From the NCBI RefSeq assembly GCF_039545135.1, contig NZ_BAABRU010000017.1, positions 56,670 through 120,669 of the forward strand: a stretch of DNA of 64,000 nt, written 5' to 3'. Source of the stretch: Herpetosiphon gulosus. GTDB taxonomy: Bacteria; Chloroflexota; Chloroflexia; Chloroflexales; Herpetosiphonaceae. Of the stretch, positions 27,945 through 37,216 are shown one piece after another; the stretch's first letter is position 1, and each line of letters begins with the position of its first letter. A program made the translations under genes and the position numbers. Under the pieces are notes generated by a model. It was not told where the DNA came from, made no database searches, and worked only from the letters and a program-made list of their open reading frames with translations.

Positions 27945-29108
27945 GTGAGCCGCTTCAGCGATGTCACCAACATTTGGTCAACCATAAAAGAAATTGATGT
28001 GCGCGATATTCGCGATCAGGCTGATTTGCCGTGCCGGATTGCGTTACTTGGCCATGCAACGTTCGGGCGAGATTTGATTATGCGGTTGTTGACGCTTGGC
28101 GCTCAACGCTTTCCAGCCCGTACTCCGCAAGTCAGCATCGTCGATTTACCCTTGGGCCGCGAACAGGCCGCCGATCTCAACCGTGTCGATTTGATTGTAC
28201 TCACGCTCGATGCTAACCAAGCCTTGAGCTACGACGAATTTCTAGCCTACGAAAAATTGGCGATTTTGCCAGTGCCACTGTTGATCGCCGTTTGGGGTAC
28301 GAATCTCCCCAAAAGCTCCGAAAGCACCCACCAAGCCGATCTGCAAGCCTCGCCAGCAGTATTGCTCGACCCACAAGCCGAGCCGGCAACTCAGCGCAAA
28401 ATGCTGGCCAAAGCAGTGCTCGAACTCGTACCAGAAGCTTTGCATATTGCGGCTGCTCGGCGCTACCCTGGTTTGCGCAGCGAAGTTACCAATAATTTGA
28501 TTGGCAGCGTTTCGCTGAGTAATGCGACCTTTGCCTTTACTTCGGGCATCCCCGAGATGATTCCCGTTTTGAATTTGCCATTAAATGCTGCCGATATGCT
28601 GGTACTGACTAAGAATCAGGCGCTATTGGCCTATCGGGTGGCCTTGGCCATGGGTGCTGAAGGCGACTTTAGCGCCATGATTCGCGAATTGCTGCCCGTG
28701 GTTGGCGGTGGTTTCCTCTGGCGACAACTGGCCCGGCAACTGGTCGGCCTAATTCCAGGCATTGGCTTATTGCCAAAAGTTGCAGTGGCATATGCTGGCA
28801 CGTTTGTGACTGGAATTGCGGCGTGGCGCTGGTATGAACGTGGCGAGTTGGTGAGCAAAGCCGAATTACAAAGCTTGGTCAAAGCAGCCTTAGAAGAAGG
28901 CCGACAACGGGCCAAGGCGCTGATTGGTAATCGTAAAGCTACTGACGATACTGCCACTGCATCAGCCAAACCCAGTTTGCGCCAACGGATCGGCGCAGTG
29001 CTGAACCCCAAAAACTGGTTCAAGGCACTACGTGCCCGCTTGAGCCGTAAACCTAAATCAATGCAAAAACCAACCGAGCCAACCGATCATTCCAACTCTG
29101 CTGCTTAA
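27945..29108 (+). CDS. DUF697-like membrane-associated protein
   Basis: A 387-residue protein starting at GTG with GAGGAGG upstream. Residues 1-150 look like a decayed GTPase fold: CRIALLGHATFGRDL stands where a P-loop would be, but the GxxxxGK(S/T) pattern is missing. Residues 195-300 match DUF697 (LPLNAADMLVLTKNQALLAYRVALAMG...PGIGLLPKVAVAYAGTFVTG), a domain usually fused to a GTPase. The C-terminus is basic. It is 19 bases upstream of murA, so an envelope role is possible. Confidence 0.75.
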   Translation: MSRFSDVTNIWSTIKEIDVRDIRDQADLPCRIALLGHATFGRDLIMRLLTLGAQRFPARTPQVSIVDLPLGREQAADLNRVDLIVLTLDANQALSYDEFLAYEKLAILPVPLLIAVWGTNLPKSSESTHQADLQASPAVLLDPQAEPATQRKMLAKAVLELVPEALHIAAARRYPGLRSEVTNNLIGSVSLSNATFAFTSGIPEMIPVLNLPLNAADMLVLTKNQALLAYRVALAMGAEGDFSAMIRELLPVVGGGFLWRQLARQLVGLIPGIGLLPKVAVAYAGTFVTGIAAWRWYERGELVSKAELQSLVKAALEEGRQRAKALIGNRKATDDTATASAKPSLRQRIGAVLNPKNWFKALRARLSRKPKSMQKPTEPTDHSNSAA

Positions 29109-29127
29109 CCATTGAGGATTATTATTC

Positions 29128-30414
29128 GTGGAAACCTTTGTGATTGAGGGCGGTCATCGCCTGAACGGGACGATTACGCCTGCCGGAAACAAAAATGCTG
29201 CCTTGCCATTGTTAGCGGCCTGTTTGCTCAGCGACCAACCAATTATTCTGCGTAATATGCCCGATATTGCTGATGTGCGCGTCAAGGTACAGTTATTGCA
29301 GTCATTGGGCATCGAATGTAGCTGGCTCGAAGAGAATGTACTGCGGGTTCACGCCGCCACCATCAATACCTCGGAGCCGGATACTGCGCTTGCGCGGCGA
29401 ATTCGGACCTCGATTTTGCTGGCGGGGCCGTTGTTGGTGCGAACTGGTCGGGCAGTTTTAGCGCGACCAGGTGGCGATTCGATTGGCCATCGGCGTTTGG
29501 ATACGCACTTTTTGGCGCTCACTGCCTTGGGTGCTGAAGTTGAAGTAACCAAACAAGCCTATGAACTCAAAGCCGATGGTTTGGTTGGCACGGATATTTT
29601 CCTTGATGAAATGAGCGTAACTGGCACTGAACAGGCGATCATGGCGGCTGTGTTGGCTACTGGCACGACCACAATTGTCAACGCCGCTTCTGAGCCACAT
29701 GTGCAAGATCTGTGTCGTTGTTTGTTTGCCATGGGCGCTAAAATTACGGGCATCGGCACAAATAGCTTGCAAATTCAAGGGGTTTCGCGGCTGAATGGTA
29801 CTGAATATACCCTCGGCCCCGATTTTATGGAGGTTGGTTCGTTTATCGGCTTGGCGGCAGTAACGGGCAGTAACATTCGCATCGCCAACGCACGCCCCGA
29901 AGAACACCGCATGACGCGAATTATGTTTGGGCGCTTGGGTGTAACATGGCAAGATGAAGGCCCGGATATTGTGATTCCTGCTGAGCAAGAGCTACGGGTG
30001 CGTGACGATTTGCACGGGGTTGTGCCCAAAATCGACGATATGCCATGGCCTGGCTTCCCACCTGACTTGATGAGCATTGCTTTGGTGATTGCGACTCAAG
30101 CTCAAGGCACGGTGTTGATCCACGAAAAGATGTTTGATGGACGCTTATTCTTTGTTGATAAATTGCTAAGCATGGGCGCACGGGTGATTTTGTGCGATCC
30201 GCATCGGGCGGTGGTGGTTGGCCCAGCCAAACTCTATGGCGAACGCCTGACCAGCCCTGATATTCGCGCTGGCATGGCCTTGGTAATTGCTGCCTTGTGT
30301 GCCAAAGGCACGAGTGTTATTTCGAATATTGCCCAAATTGATCGGGGCTACCAACGGATTGAACAGCGGCTGGCTGCGCTTGGAGCGCGGATCGAACGCC
30401 GTCCTGCTGAATAA
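29128..30414 (+). CDS. murA: UDP-N-acetylglucosamine 1-carboxyvinyltransferase, Cys-to-Asp form
   Basis: A 428-residue MurA, first committed step of peptidoglycan synthesis (enolpyruvyl transfer from PEP to UDP-GlcNAc). [11 protein letters not shown] supplies the catalytic Lys, FPPDLMS the catalytic Asp, and [15 protein letters not shown] the C-terminal Arg. In the mobile loop, [14 protein letters not shown] has Asp117 where most MurA have Cys. That change is known to give intrinsic fosfomycin resistance. The start is GTG at 29128 with GAGGA upstream. Confidence 0.93.
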   Translation: METFVIEGGHRLNGTITPAGNKNAALPLLAACLLSDQPIILRNMPDIADVRVKVQLLQSLGIECSWLEENVLRVHAATINTSEPDTALARRIRTSILLAGPLLVRTGRAVLARPGGDSIGHRRLDTHFLALTALGAEVEVTKQAYELKADGLVGTDIFLDEMSVTGTEQAIMAAVLATGTTTIVNAASEPHVQDLCRCLFAMGAKITGIGTNSLQIQGVSRLNGTEYTLGPDFMEVGSFIGLAAVTGSNIRIANARPEEHRMTRIMFGRLGVTWQDEGPDIVIPAEQELRVRDDLHGVVPKIDDMPWPGFPPDLMSIALVIATQAQGTVLIHEKMFDGRLFFVDKLLSMGARVILCDPHRAVVVGPAKLYGERLTSPDIRAGMALVIAALCAKGTSVISNIAQIDRGYQRIEQRLAALGARIERRPAE

Positions 30415-30435
30415 TGGCCTGTAAGGAGGGTCGGT

Positions 30436-31812
30436 GTGACCAAAGCTACCGAACAACGACATATCTTAATTGCTGATGACGATCCAGGGATTCGTGGTCT
30501 GTTATGCGAGGTCTTTGATGAAGAGGGCTATCTGACCGAGCCTGCTGAGCATGGCGGCGAAGTTTTAGCCAAAATGACCAAGAAACATCCCTATGATCTG
30601 TTGATTATGGATGTGCGCATGCCTGGCCAAGATGGCTTGACTATCCTTGAGCAATTGCGCAAAAATGGCATCACCACCCCAGTAATTATGATGACCGCTC
30701 ATGGCACTTCATCAACCGCGATTCGAGCGATTCAAATTGGTGCCTACGATTACGTCATCAAGCCGTTTGATGTTGAAGAAGTAACTTTGGTTGTCAAACG
30801 CTTGTTCGATCATCAGCAATTGGCTTCGAAAGTGCGCGAACTCGAAGCCAAAAGTTTTGATCCCCGCGATAAGATGATTGGCAATAGCCCAGCCATGCAG
30901 GAGATCTACAAGCAAATTGGGCGTGTTGCTCACACCGACGCAACCGTTTTGATTACGGGCGAAACTGGCACAGGCAAGGAAGTTTTGGCCAACCTGATTC
31001 ACGTGAATTCAGCGCGACGCAACGGCCCAATGGTCAAAGTCAATTGTGCCGCTTTGCCTGAATCGTTGCTCGAAAGCGAATTGTTTGGCCATGAAAAAGG
31101 CGCGTTTACTGGGGCAGTCGCTCAGCGCAAGGGTCGCTTTGAATTAGCCCACAAAGGCTCAATCTTCCTTGATGAAATTGGCGAAATGACCCTTGCTACC
31201 CAGAAAAAGCTGCTGCGCATTTTGCAAGAGCGCGAGTTCGAGCGAGTTGGCGGCACAACCACCGTGCGGGTTGATGTGCGGGTGATCGCGGCCACCAATC
31301 GTGATCTTGAAGCCGACGTGCGGGCTGGCACGTTCCGCGAAGATTTGTACTATCGTTTGAATGTGATCACGTTGCATTTGCCAGCCTTACGCCAACGGAT
31401 TGGCGATATTCCCTTGTTGGCTGAATTTTTCTTGGATAAATATCGTTATGCGCCCTCATCGCCACCAGCTCGCATCTCCGAAGATGCCATGGAGCGCCTG
31501 AATAATTACGATTGGCCAGGCAATGTGCGCCAACTTGAGCATGAGATCGAGCGAGCGGTGATTTTGGCTCGTGGCAGTGTAATTACTAGTGAGCATATGT
31601 CGTTGGTTCCATCGTCACGCTCGGCTTTACAAGTTGATATTGCTGCTCGTTTGCGCGAAAAATCGACGCTTGATGAGTTGCTGGCCGATGTTGAACGTTT
31701 GGCCTTGCAAGAAGCACTGGTTCAGCACGACGATGATATTAAGGTTGCCGCTCGTAGCCTTGGCCTGAGCGAAGCCGATTTCCAAAAACGCCAGAAAAAG
31801 TATAGTTCGTAG
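30436..31812 (+). CDS. NtrC-type sigma-54-dependent response regulator
   Basis: A 458-residue activator: receiver (Asp59 in LLIMDVRMPG), AAA+ domain with Walker A GETGTGKE (about 175-182), the GAFTGA loop (about 222-227) that contacts sigma-54, and a short Fis-like C-terminus (VAARSLGLSEADFQKRQKK). The presence of GAFTGA implies a working sigma-54 in the genome. The start is GTG after GGAGG, 21 bases past the murA stop, so the pair may be co-transcribed. The partner kinase is not adjacent. Confidence 0.93.
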   Translation: MTKATEQRHILIADDDPGIRGLLCEVFDEEGYLTEPAEHGGEVLAKMTKKHPYDLLIMDVRMPGQDGLTILEQLRKNGITTPVIMMTAHGTSSTAIRAIQIGAYDYVIKPFDVEEVTLVVKRLFDHQQLASKVRELEAKSFDPRDKMIGNSPAMQEIYKQIGRVAHTDATVLITGETGTGKEVLANLIHVNSARRNGPMVKVNCAALPESLLESELFGHEKGAFTGAVAQRKGRFELAHKGSIFLDEIGEMTLATQKKLLRILQEREFERVGGTTTVRVDVRVIAATNRDLEADVRAGTFREDLYYRLNVITLHLPALRQRIGDIPLLAEFFLDKYRYAPSSPPARISEDAMERLNNYDWPGNVRQLEHEIERAVILARGSVITSEHMSLVPSSRSALQVDIAARLREKSTLDELLADVERLALQEALVQHDDDIKVAARSLGLSEADFQKRQKKYSS

Positions 31813-32028
31813 GGGTTAGGGATCAGGGGTCAGGGGATAGATCTGCTATTACTCGCTGGTTTTAACGCAGAGGCGCAGAGAAAGATGAGGGATCAGAGGT
31901 CAGGGGCCAGAGATCAGGACGTTGGCATAAGTAGTCTTCGCGATCTTCGTGTTCTTCGTGGTTAAAATAACTTCTGACCTCTGACTGCTAGTCCCTGACC
32001 TCTGTATCCTAGTCCCTGACCCCTAGTT
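31813..32028. repeat. Composite intergenic word repeat, copy 6
   Basis: Between convergent genes. It opens GGGATCAGGGGTCAGGGG, carries TTAACGCAGAGGCGCAGAG and TTCGTGTTCTTCGTGGTTAAAA, and ends with mirrored CCTAGTCCCTGACCCCTAG. The mirrored ends could fold into one large hairpin. No gene is seen. Confidence 0.72.
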
Positions 32029-32820
32029 TTACTCGCCCTTGAATTCGGCGGCGCGGCGGGCGATTGCTGCTTGGACACCTTCGCTAAAATCGGTGGTGCG
32101 AATCAATTGGCTTTGGGCCCAGCCTTCGAGTAACAAGCCCCGATCAATATCAAACATGCCATCGATCACCCGCTTGGCCATACCAACAGCCAATGGCGCT
32201 GCCGAAATTAACTCATCAGCAAACGCTTGCACCACAGCATTTAACTCATCAGCATCAGCTAATTGATTGACAATGCCCCAGCGCTCAGCATCAGTGGCGC
32301 TGAACATTCGCCCGGTCATAATCAATTCTTTGGCGCGGCCAACTCCAACCAAGCGGGTTAAGCGAGTTGTGCCACCAACGTCAGGTACGATCCCCAAGCG
32401 GGTTTCAGGCAAGGCCAATTTCGTACCTTGGGCAGCAATCCGAAAATCACAAGCTAAGGCAATTTCCAAGCCCAAGCCAAGGCACATGCCATGCAAGGCA
32501 GCGATGGTGGGAATTTCCAAGCGTTCGAGGCGAGTGGTCAAAGCTTGCCAATCGTCGGTGATCGTGCGCATTTGGCGTAACCAGTGCTCACCATAGCGAT
32601 TGGGCAAATCCATCAAATCGCCAAGATCGATGCCTGCCGAAAAGACCGAGCCATATCCGCTCAACACAACCACCCGCACGCCCGAAGCACTGGCGGCCTG
32701 ATCGATCGCCGCGCGTAAATCCTTGCCAACTTGCCAACTAATAGCGTTGCGCTTTTCAGGTCGATTGAGGGTAATGCGAAAAATCGCGCCAGTTTGTTCA
32801 GTTGTGACTAAACCACTCAC
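32029..32820 (-). CDS. Enoyl-CoA hydratase/isomerase (crotonase family)
   Basis: A 263-residue crotonase. LNRPEKRNAISWQVG, the oxyanion hole SGYGSVFSAGIDLGDL, GMCLGLGLEIALACDFRIA and PETRLGIVPDVGGTTRLTRL with the catalytic Glu are present. It would hydrate or isomerise an acyl-CoA. The GTG at 32820 with AAAGGAG six bases upstream is preferred; the open frame to 32865 would run into the terminator of the next gene. Substrate unresolved. Confidence 0.88.
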   Translation of the reverse strand: MSGLVTTEQTGAIFRITLNRPEKRNAISWQVGKDLRAAIDQAASASGVRVVVLSGYGSVFSAGIDLGDLMDLPNRYGEHWLRQMRTITDDWQALTTRLERLEIPTIAALHGMCLGLGLEIALACDFRIAAQGTKLALPETRLGIVPDVGGTTRLTRLVGVGRAKELIMTGRMFSATDAERWGIVNQLADADELNAVVQAFADELISAAPLAVGMAKRVIDGMFDIDRGLLLEGWAQSQLIRTTDFSEGVQAAIARRAAEFKGE

Positions 32821-32837
32821 AGCATGCTCCTTTGCAC

Positions 32838-32869
32838 AAAAAAAGACGCTGCATCGTTGATGCAACGTC
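32838..32869 (-). terminator. Intrinsic terminator of the DUF427 gene
   Basis: On the minus strand GACGTTGCATC, loop AAC and GATGCAGCGTC form an 11-bp stem followed by seven U. It lies 11 bases after the DUF427 stop and 18 bases before the crotonase start. Confidence 0.88.
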
Positions 32870-32880
32870 GATTGTACCGC

Positions 32881-33198
32881 TTATGCTTCGGCTGTGGCGT
32901 GGCGATTGCCGCCGTAAAAGGCAATTTTATCCTTAATATGTTCGTAATTGGGCTTGACGATGGTATAAACCCAGCCGATATCCGCCACCACGCCTGCATC
33001 AGTCACTAAATCAATCCAGAAGCAGGTGCCTTTATGGGGGCAAACATAGGTGCGTTCAGTCACCCGTAAATTGTGCATATTGACTGCTGCTTGGTCAAAA
33101 TACCAATTGCCTTCGAGCCTAAAAACCGACTGAGTTTCAACCCCTTTGGCCAAGGTCGCATTATCATGTTTCGCTTTAATGCTAATTTCCCGTAACAT
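32881..33198 (-). CDS. DUF427 domain-containing protein
   Basis: A 105-residue protein that fits DUF427 over its whole length: FRLEGNWYFDQAAV, ERTYVCPHKGTCFWIDLV (with Cys and His residues) and the central Gly-Trp (DIGWVYTIVKP). Function of the family is not established. A GGAGGGCGATCC motif lies just before the ATG. It ends in a strong terminator. Confidence 0.85.
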   Translation of the reverse strand: MLREISIKAKHDNATLAKGVETQSVFRLEGNWYFDQAAVNMHNLRVTERTYVCPHKGTCFWIDLVTDAGVVADIGWVYTIVKPNYEHIKDKIAFYGGNRHATAEA

Positions 33199-33282
33199 GG
33201 ATCGCCCTCCGTTGATAACAGAAAAATCGTACCACGAAAAAGCCCCTAAATCAGGCCCAAGATCGAGCGCAAGGCGAAATCG

Positions 33283-33291
33283 TGGTATGAT
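33283..33291 (+). promoter_or_regulatory. Extended -10 promoter of mnmA
   Basis: TGG-TATGAT, an extended -10 with one deviation, lies 76 bases before the mnmA ATG. No clear -35. Confidence 0.45.
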
Positions 33292-33367
33292 TTTGGCAGC
33301 TACGACGCGCCATGCATTTCCGGCGCGTTAATCATCTTTAGTTCAAACCAATCTAGGATTAGCAATT

Positions 33368-34441
33368 ATGGCAAAGATTATGGTCGCCATGAGTGGCGGC
33401 GTGGATAGCTCGCTCACCGCAGTTTTGCTCAAAGAACAAGGTCACGATGTGACTGGCGTGACCATGCACCTGTGGGAAGGCGATGATAATGGAATCATGG
33501 AAAGTCAATGTTGCTCAGTCGAAATGACTGCTGGAGCGCGGCGCGTCTGTGCCCAATACGACATTCCCTACTATGTATTCAATTATCAAAAAGATTTTCG
33601 CAAGCATGTGATCGATTATTTCTTGCGTGAATATTCGAGCGGAGCCACCCCCAACCCGTGCTTGGCCTGCAACCGTGATCTTAAATTTCGGGTGCTGCTC
33701 GAACGGGCTGAACTTTTGGGCTTTGATGGCTTAGCTACGGGCCATTTTGTGCAGATTACAGGTGGCGGCGAACAGCCTTACGATCTGCGGCGCGGAATTG
33801 ATATCAACAAAGATCAATCGTATGTGTTGTATATGCTGAGCCAACGTGAATTGAGCCGTTTACACTTTCCATTGGGTGGTTTTACCAAGCCCCAAGTACG
33901 CCAAATGGCCCGTGAACGCGGCTTAGTGACCGCCGACAAGCCCGAAAGCATGGATATTTGTTTCATACCCGATAACAACTATCGACGCTTTTTGAACGAA
34001 GAACGACCTGAAATTATGCAACCAGGCCCAATTGTCAATCGCCATGGCACAGTGCTTGGTCAACATAAAGGCTTGCCGCAATACACGATTGGTCAGCGCA
34101 AAGGCTTGGGAATTGCCGCAGGCTCGCCATTATTCGTGATTGAAATCGACACGGTACGTAATTTGCTGATTGTCGGTGACGCAGACGAACTTGAACGCCG
34201 CGATTTTGTGATCGACGATGTGCGCAGCGTCTATGGTCAGATCGAAGCCGGAACCTATGCGGTGCAAATCCGCGCTCATGGCGAAGCCGTGCCAGCTACC
34301 ATCACCTCCCGCGAGGATGGCACGCTGCACATTCGCTATGACCAACCACAACGTTCGGTGACTCCAGGCCAAGCTGCCGTGCTCTATCGTGATGATCGAG
34401 TCTTTGGTGGCGGTCGGATCAGTACGGAGCGCTATTCGTGA
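33368..34441 (+). CDS. mnmA: tRNA-specific 2-thiouridylase
   Basis: A 357-residue MnmA. It thiolates U34 of Lys, Glu and Gln tRNAs. The PP-loop is MSGGVDSSLTAVLL at the N-terminus. The two catalytic cysteines are in TPNPCLACNRDLKF and SMDICFIPDNNYRRF. The C-terminal OB-like domain (IGQRKGLGIAAGSPLFVIEID) is complete. Its TGA overlaps the GTG of the next small gene by four bases. Confidence 0.95.
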   Translation: MAKIMVAMSGGVDSSLTAVLLKEQGHDVTGVTMHLWEGDDNGIMESQCCSVEMTAGARRVCAQYDIPYYVFNYQKDFRKHVIDYFLREYSSGATPNPCLACNRDLKFRVLLERAELLGFDGLATGHFVQITGGGEQPYDLRRGIDINKDQSYVLYMLSQRELSRLHFPLGGFTKPQVRQMARERGLVTADKPESMDICFIPDNNYRRFLNEERPEIMQPGPIVNRHGTVLGQHKGLPQYTIGQRKGLGIAAGSPLFVIEIDTVRNLLIVGDADELERRDFVIDDVRSVYGQIEAGTYAVQIRAHGEAVPATITSREDGTLHIRYDQPQRSVTPGQAAVLYRDDRVFGGGRISTERYS

Positions 34442-34695
34442 GCGAGCTAGAGCCAGCAGCATTAATTATTGCGCTGCTTGCCAGCGTTTACGGAGCCTTG
34501 GCGCATCTCTTTTGGGGCCAGCGTTGGCGACATTTGCCACTTTTTCTAGGCACAGCGCTGATTGGCTGCCTGATGAGCTATGCCTTTAATTTGCATTTTA
34601 TTGGGGCTGGGCCAGTTCCAGCAGGCGTACCATTGGTTGAATCGACGATCGCCGCATGGATTATGTTAATCCTAGCAACCCGACTGCGCGTTTAA
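34438..34695 (+). CDS. Small membrane protein translationally coupled to mnmA
   Basis: An 85-residue protein whose GTG overlaps the mnmA stop (GTGA), a sign of translational coupling. It has three hydrophobic segments (about 7-22, 33-50 and 62-80) and few charged residues apart from GQRWRH. No recognised family. Confidence 0.65.
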   Translation: MSELEPAALIIALLASVYGALAHLFWGQRWRHLPLFLGTALIGCLMSYAFNLHFIGAGPVPAGVPLVESTIAAWIMLILATRLRV

Positions 34696-34761
34696 CCCCT
34701 AGGAATGCAAAAAAGGCGACAATATTCCTGTGGTGAAAGTGTGGCATATTTCTAGGCAATA

Positions 34762-34770
34762 TGCTATAAT
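34762..34770 (+). promoter_or_regulatory. Extended -10 promoter
   Basis: TGC-TATAAT, a perfect extended -10, lies 84 bases before the TTG start at 34855. Confidence 0.6.
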
Positions 34771-34854
34771 CGCCGCGATCAAATCCCTCTTTGTAAAGCA
34801 TTAAATGTACCTTTCGACGTTTTGATTGGTCGTGTCGGTACGCTGGAGGATTGC

Positions 34855-35298
34855 TTGAAGAAGTTTGCCATCATCGGGGGCATCGTCCTCCTTGTTCTTG
34901 GGATTGGTCTCCCGATTTTGTTGATATCGATGGGCTGGCTGAACGAAGCCCGTGATCTTGCGATTATCCTCTTGGCAATTTTCCAACTCTTCTCTGTCAC
35001 CTTAATGATTATTTTGGTGGGCGTGTTGGTGGTGATGGTCAACGAGTTACGCAACTTGGCCAAGGAAAAAATCTCGCCCAAGGTCGAAGATGTGCTGGAA
35101 CGGGTCAAAGACATTACCGAAAACGCCAAATCGACGACCACAACTGCCAAGCAAACTGCCTCGTATGTGGCTGAAGGCGTAGTTTCGCCAGTGATCAAGG
35201 CTGCGAGCTTGTTGGCAGGAGTCAAAGCCGGAGCTAAGTCGTTGGCGCGACGGCAAGCGCGTGGCACATTGCCCAACGATCATAACCAAAATAACTAG
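34855..35298 (+). CDS. Two-helix membrane protein with coiled-coil tail
   Basis: A 147-residue protein. The TTG at 34855 with GGAGG six bases upstream is the best start (KKFAIIGGIVLLVLGIGLP); an open frame continues 11 codons further without a ribosome site. Two helices (about 3-22 and 35-62) are followed by a long charged helix (VNELRNLAKEKISPKVEDVL) and a Ser/Thr/Ala-rich stretch, then a basic end. The layout resembles YtxH-like or phage-shock-type envelope proteins, but the family is not certain. Confidence 0.65.
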   Translation: MKKFAIIGGIVLLVLGIGLPILLISMGWLNEARDLAIILLAIFQLFSVTLMIILVGVLVVMVNELRNLAKEKISPKVEDVLERVKDITENAKSTTTTAKQTASYVAEGVVSPVIKAASLLAGVKAGAKSLARRQARGTLPNDHNQNN

Positions 35299-35307
35299 GC
35301 TGCCCTC

Positions 35308-35337
35308 TTGTCAAACGACAAGGGCTAGTGGTACGAT
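35308..35337 (+). promoter_or_regulatory. Candidate promoter for the DUF1385 gene
   Basis: TTGTCA (35308-35313) and TACGAT (35332-35337) are 18 bp apart and lie 36 bases before the ATG. Confidence 0.4.
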
Positions 35338-35373
35338 ACACAGACCAACCCATCCTCCTATGTGGTGAACGCT

Positions 35374-36297
35374 ATGGCTGAACGGTTTCCGTATGGTGGA
35401 CAAGCGGTAATGGAAGGCGTGATGATGCGCGGTTTGCACCGGGCTAGTGTCGCTGTCCGTTCACCTTCCGGCCAGATCGTCATCCGCGACCGTGAACTAA
35501 ACTTAGAGCGGCGGGTTTTTTGGAGTCGGCTACCACTGCTGCGAGGCATTCAGCTTTTGGGTGATGCCTTAGTGATTGGGATGTGGGCCTTGATGTTCTC
35601 GGCGAGTGTAACCGACGATCAAGCCGAGCAACCCTTGAGCAAAGGGCAAACAGCACTGCTGGTAACTACCTCGGTCGGCATATCGATCGCCTTATTTTTT
35701 GTTTTGCCTTTGCTAGTGGCTTCGGGAATTGCCAGTTGGGCCAATCTCGGCATCTACAGTCGCGAAACGATTGAAGGCATCACCCGCTTAGTGATTTTTG
35801 TTGGCTACTTGGTACTTGTCGGGCGAACCGCCGAAATCCGCCGAGTTTTCGGGTATCATGGGGCTGAGCACAAAGCCGTTTCGGCCTACGAAGCTGGTTG
35901 TCCATTGACCGTTGAGCATGTTCGACCGTTCACAACCATCCACCCGCGCTGTGGCACAACCTTATTACTGATTGTGGTGGTGCTCAGCATTCCTGTATTT
36001 GCATTGCTTGGCACGTTTCCCTTTTGGCTACGTTTGCTAAGTCGAATCATCCTAGTGCCGTTTGTGGCGGCGCTTGCCTACGAGCTTATGCGGCTAACCG
36101 CAAGCAAGGCAACCAACCCGATTGTGCGTGGTTTGATGACACCAGCATTGGCGCTGCAACGCTTGACCACCCGCGAACCCGACGATGCCATGCTTGAGGT
36201 AGCAATCGCTGCACTGGCGCGGGTCTTGGCCGCCGATGGTCAAACGGTTGAAAGTCAGCCAATCGCGGTCGATATTCGGCCTGCACTTACGTCCTAA
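35374..36297 (+). CDS. DUF1385 domain-containing membrane protein
   Basis: A 307-residue protein. The N-terminal YGGQAVMEGVMMRG is the DUF1385 signature, and HGAEHKAVSAYEAG with HPRCGTTLLL in the middle are the other conserved blocks. About five hydrophobic helices are present. The ATG at 35374 follows GGTGA. The family is usually linked to membrane or iron/heme functions but has no proven role. The DUF4388 gene starts 29 bases after its stop. Confidence 0.88.
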   Translation: MAERFPYGGQAVMEGVMMRGLHRASVAVRSPSGQIVIRDRELNLERRVFWSRLPLLRGIQLLGDALVIGMWALMFSASVTDDQAEQPLSKGQTALLVTTSVGISIALFFVLPLLVASGIASWANLGIYSRETIEGITRLVIFVGYLVLVGRTAEIRRVFGYHGAEHKAVSAYEAGCPLTVEHVRPFTTIHPRCGTTLLLIVVVLSIPVFALLGTFPFWLRLLSRIILVPFVAALAYELMRLTASKATNPIVRGLMTPALALQRLTTREPDDAMLEVAIAALARVLAADGQTVESQPIAVDIRPALTS

Positions 36298-36326
36298 CAT
36301 CGTACATCCAGAGTGAGGGCATCTGT

Positions 36327-37148
36327 ATGGCTCTTGTTGGTAATTTGCGCGACTTTGCACTCGCTGATTTTCTTTATCTGATCGATCGCGGGTACAAAAC
36401 TGGCAGTTTACAACTGAACCGTCAAAGTGCCGCAGCAACGCTCTACTTTGAAAAGGGAAAACTGCTCTACGCCGCGCAAACGCAAGAACGCGAAACGCTC
36501 GGCGAAATGTTGCAGCGCACGGGGAAACTCACGCCGCAACAAGCGCAGCAGGCGGTGCAACTGCAGCAAACTGATGGCAATCAATCGCTTGGAACGGTGC
36601 TGATCGACAGCGATATTCTTACGCGCGAAGATCTGCAACGCCATATCCAAACCCACATAGAAGAGACGGTGTACAGTCTGTTTGGCTGGCCCGATGGTGA
36701 GTTTTGCTTCAATGCCGGGGTGAAACTCGACCGTGATGATGTCCAATCGCTGGTACCGCTTGGGGTGGAAAACCTCATTATGGAGGGTGTACGCCGCGTC
36801 GATGAATGGGGCCGCATCAAGGATCATATTCCCAATACCGATATGATCGCTCGCTTTGTCGATCAGCCACTCGAAAAGGCTAAAAGCATCAACTTAACGC
36901 CCGATGAATGGCGAATTTTTGCCCGCATCAACGGCAAAGATTCGATCAAAGAAGTGATTAGTCGGACTGGCTTGAGTGAATTTGATGTGAGCCGCATTGT
37001 ATACGGCTTCATTTCGGCAGGCTTGGTTGAGGTAACCCGACCTCGCCCTCCTGTCCCAGCGACGGGACGCGCTGGTGCTGGTGCCGCTGCAGGAGCACCA
37101 AAACGCAGCCTCGTCTCACGGATCATCAATCGTATTAGGGGAATGTAG
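36327..37148 (+). CDS. DUF4388 domain-containing protein
   Basis: A 273-residue protein with a DUF4388 (PATAN-like) N-terminal domain: GNLRDFALADFLYLIDRGYKTGSLQL and ATLYFEKGKLLYAAQ. Residues 50-105 form a helical region, and residues 185-240 look like a winged helix (WRIFARINGKDSIKEVISRTG). A short Pro/Gly/Ala tail ends in basic residues. Such proteins pair with small GTPases in gliding and polarity modules; here the GTPase is the next gene, 68 bases downstream. Confidence 0.82.
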   Translation: MALVGNLRDFALADFLYLIDRGYKTGSLQLNRQSAAATLYFEKGKLLYAAQTQERETLGEMLQRTGKLTPQQAQQAVQLQQTDGNQSLGTVLIDSDILTREDLQRHIQTHIEETVYSLFGWPDGEFCFNAGVKLDRDDVQSLVPLGVENLIMEGVRRVDEWGRIKDHIPNTDMIARFVDQPLEKAKSINLTPDEWRIFARINGKDSIKEVISRTGLSEFDVSRIVYGFISAGLVEVTRPRPPVPATGRAGAGAAAGAPKRSLVSRIINRIRGM

Positions 37149-37216
37149 AAAGGCGGCGCTGCGCTGGAACACTCCCACACTCCCACCGGCAACCTAGCTC
37201 CGTCTTAGGAGGACGT

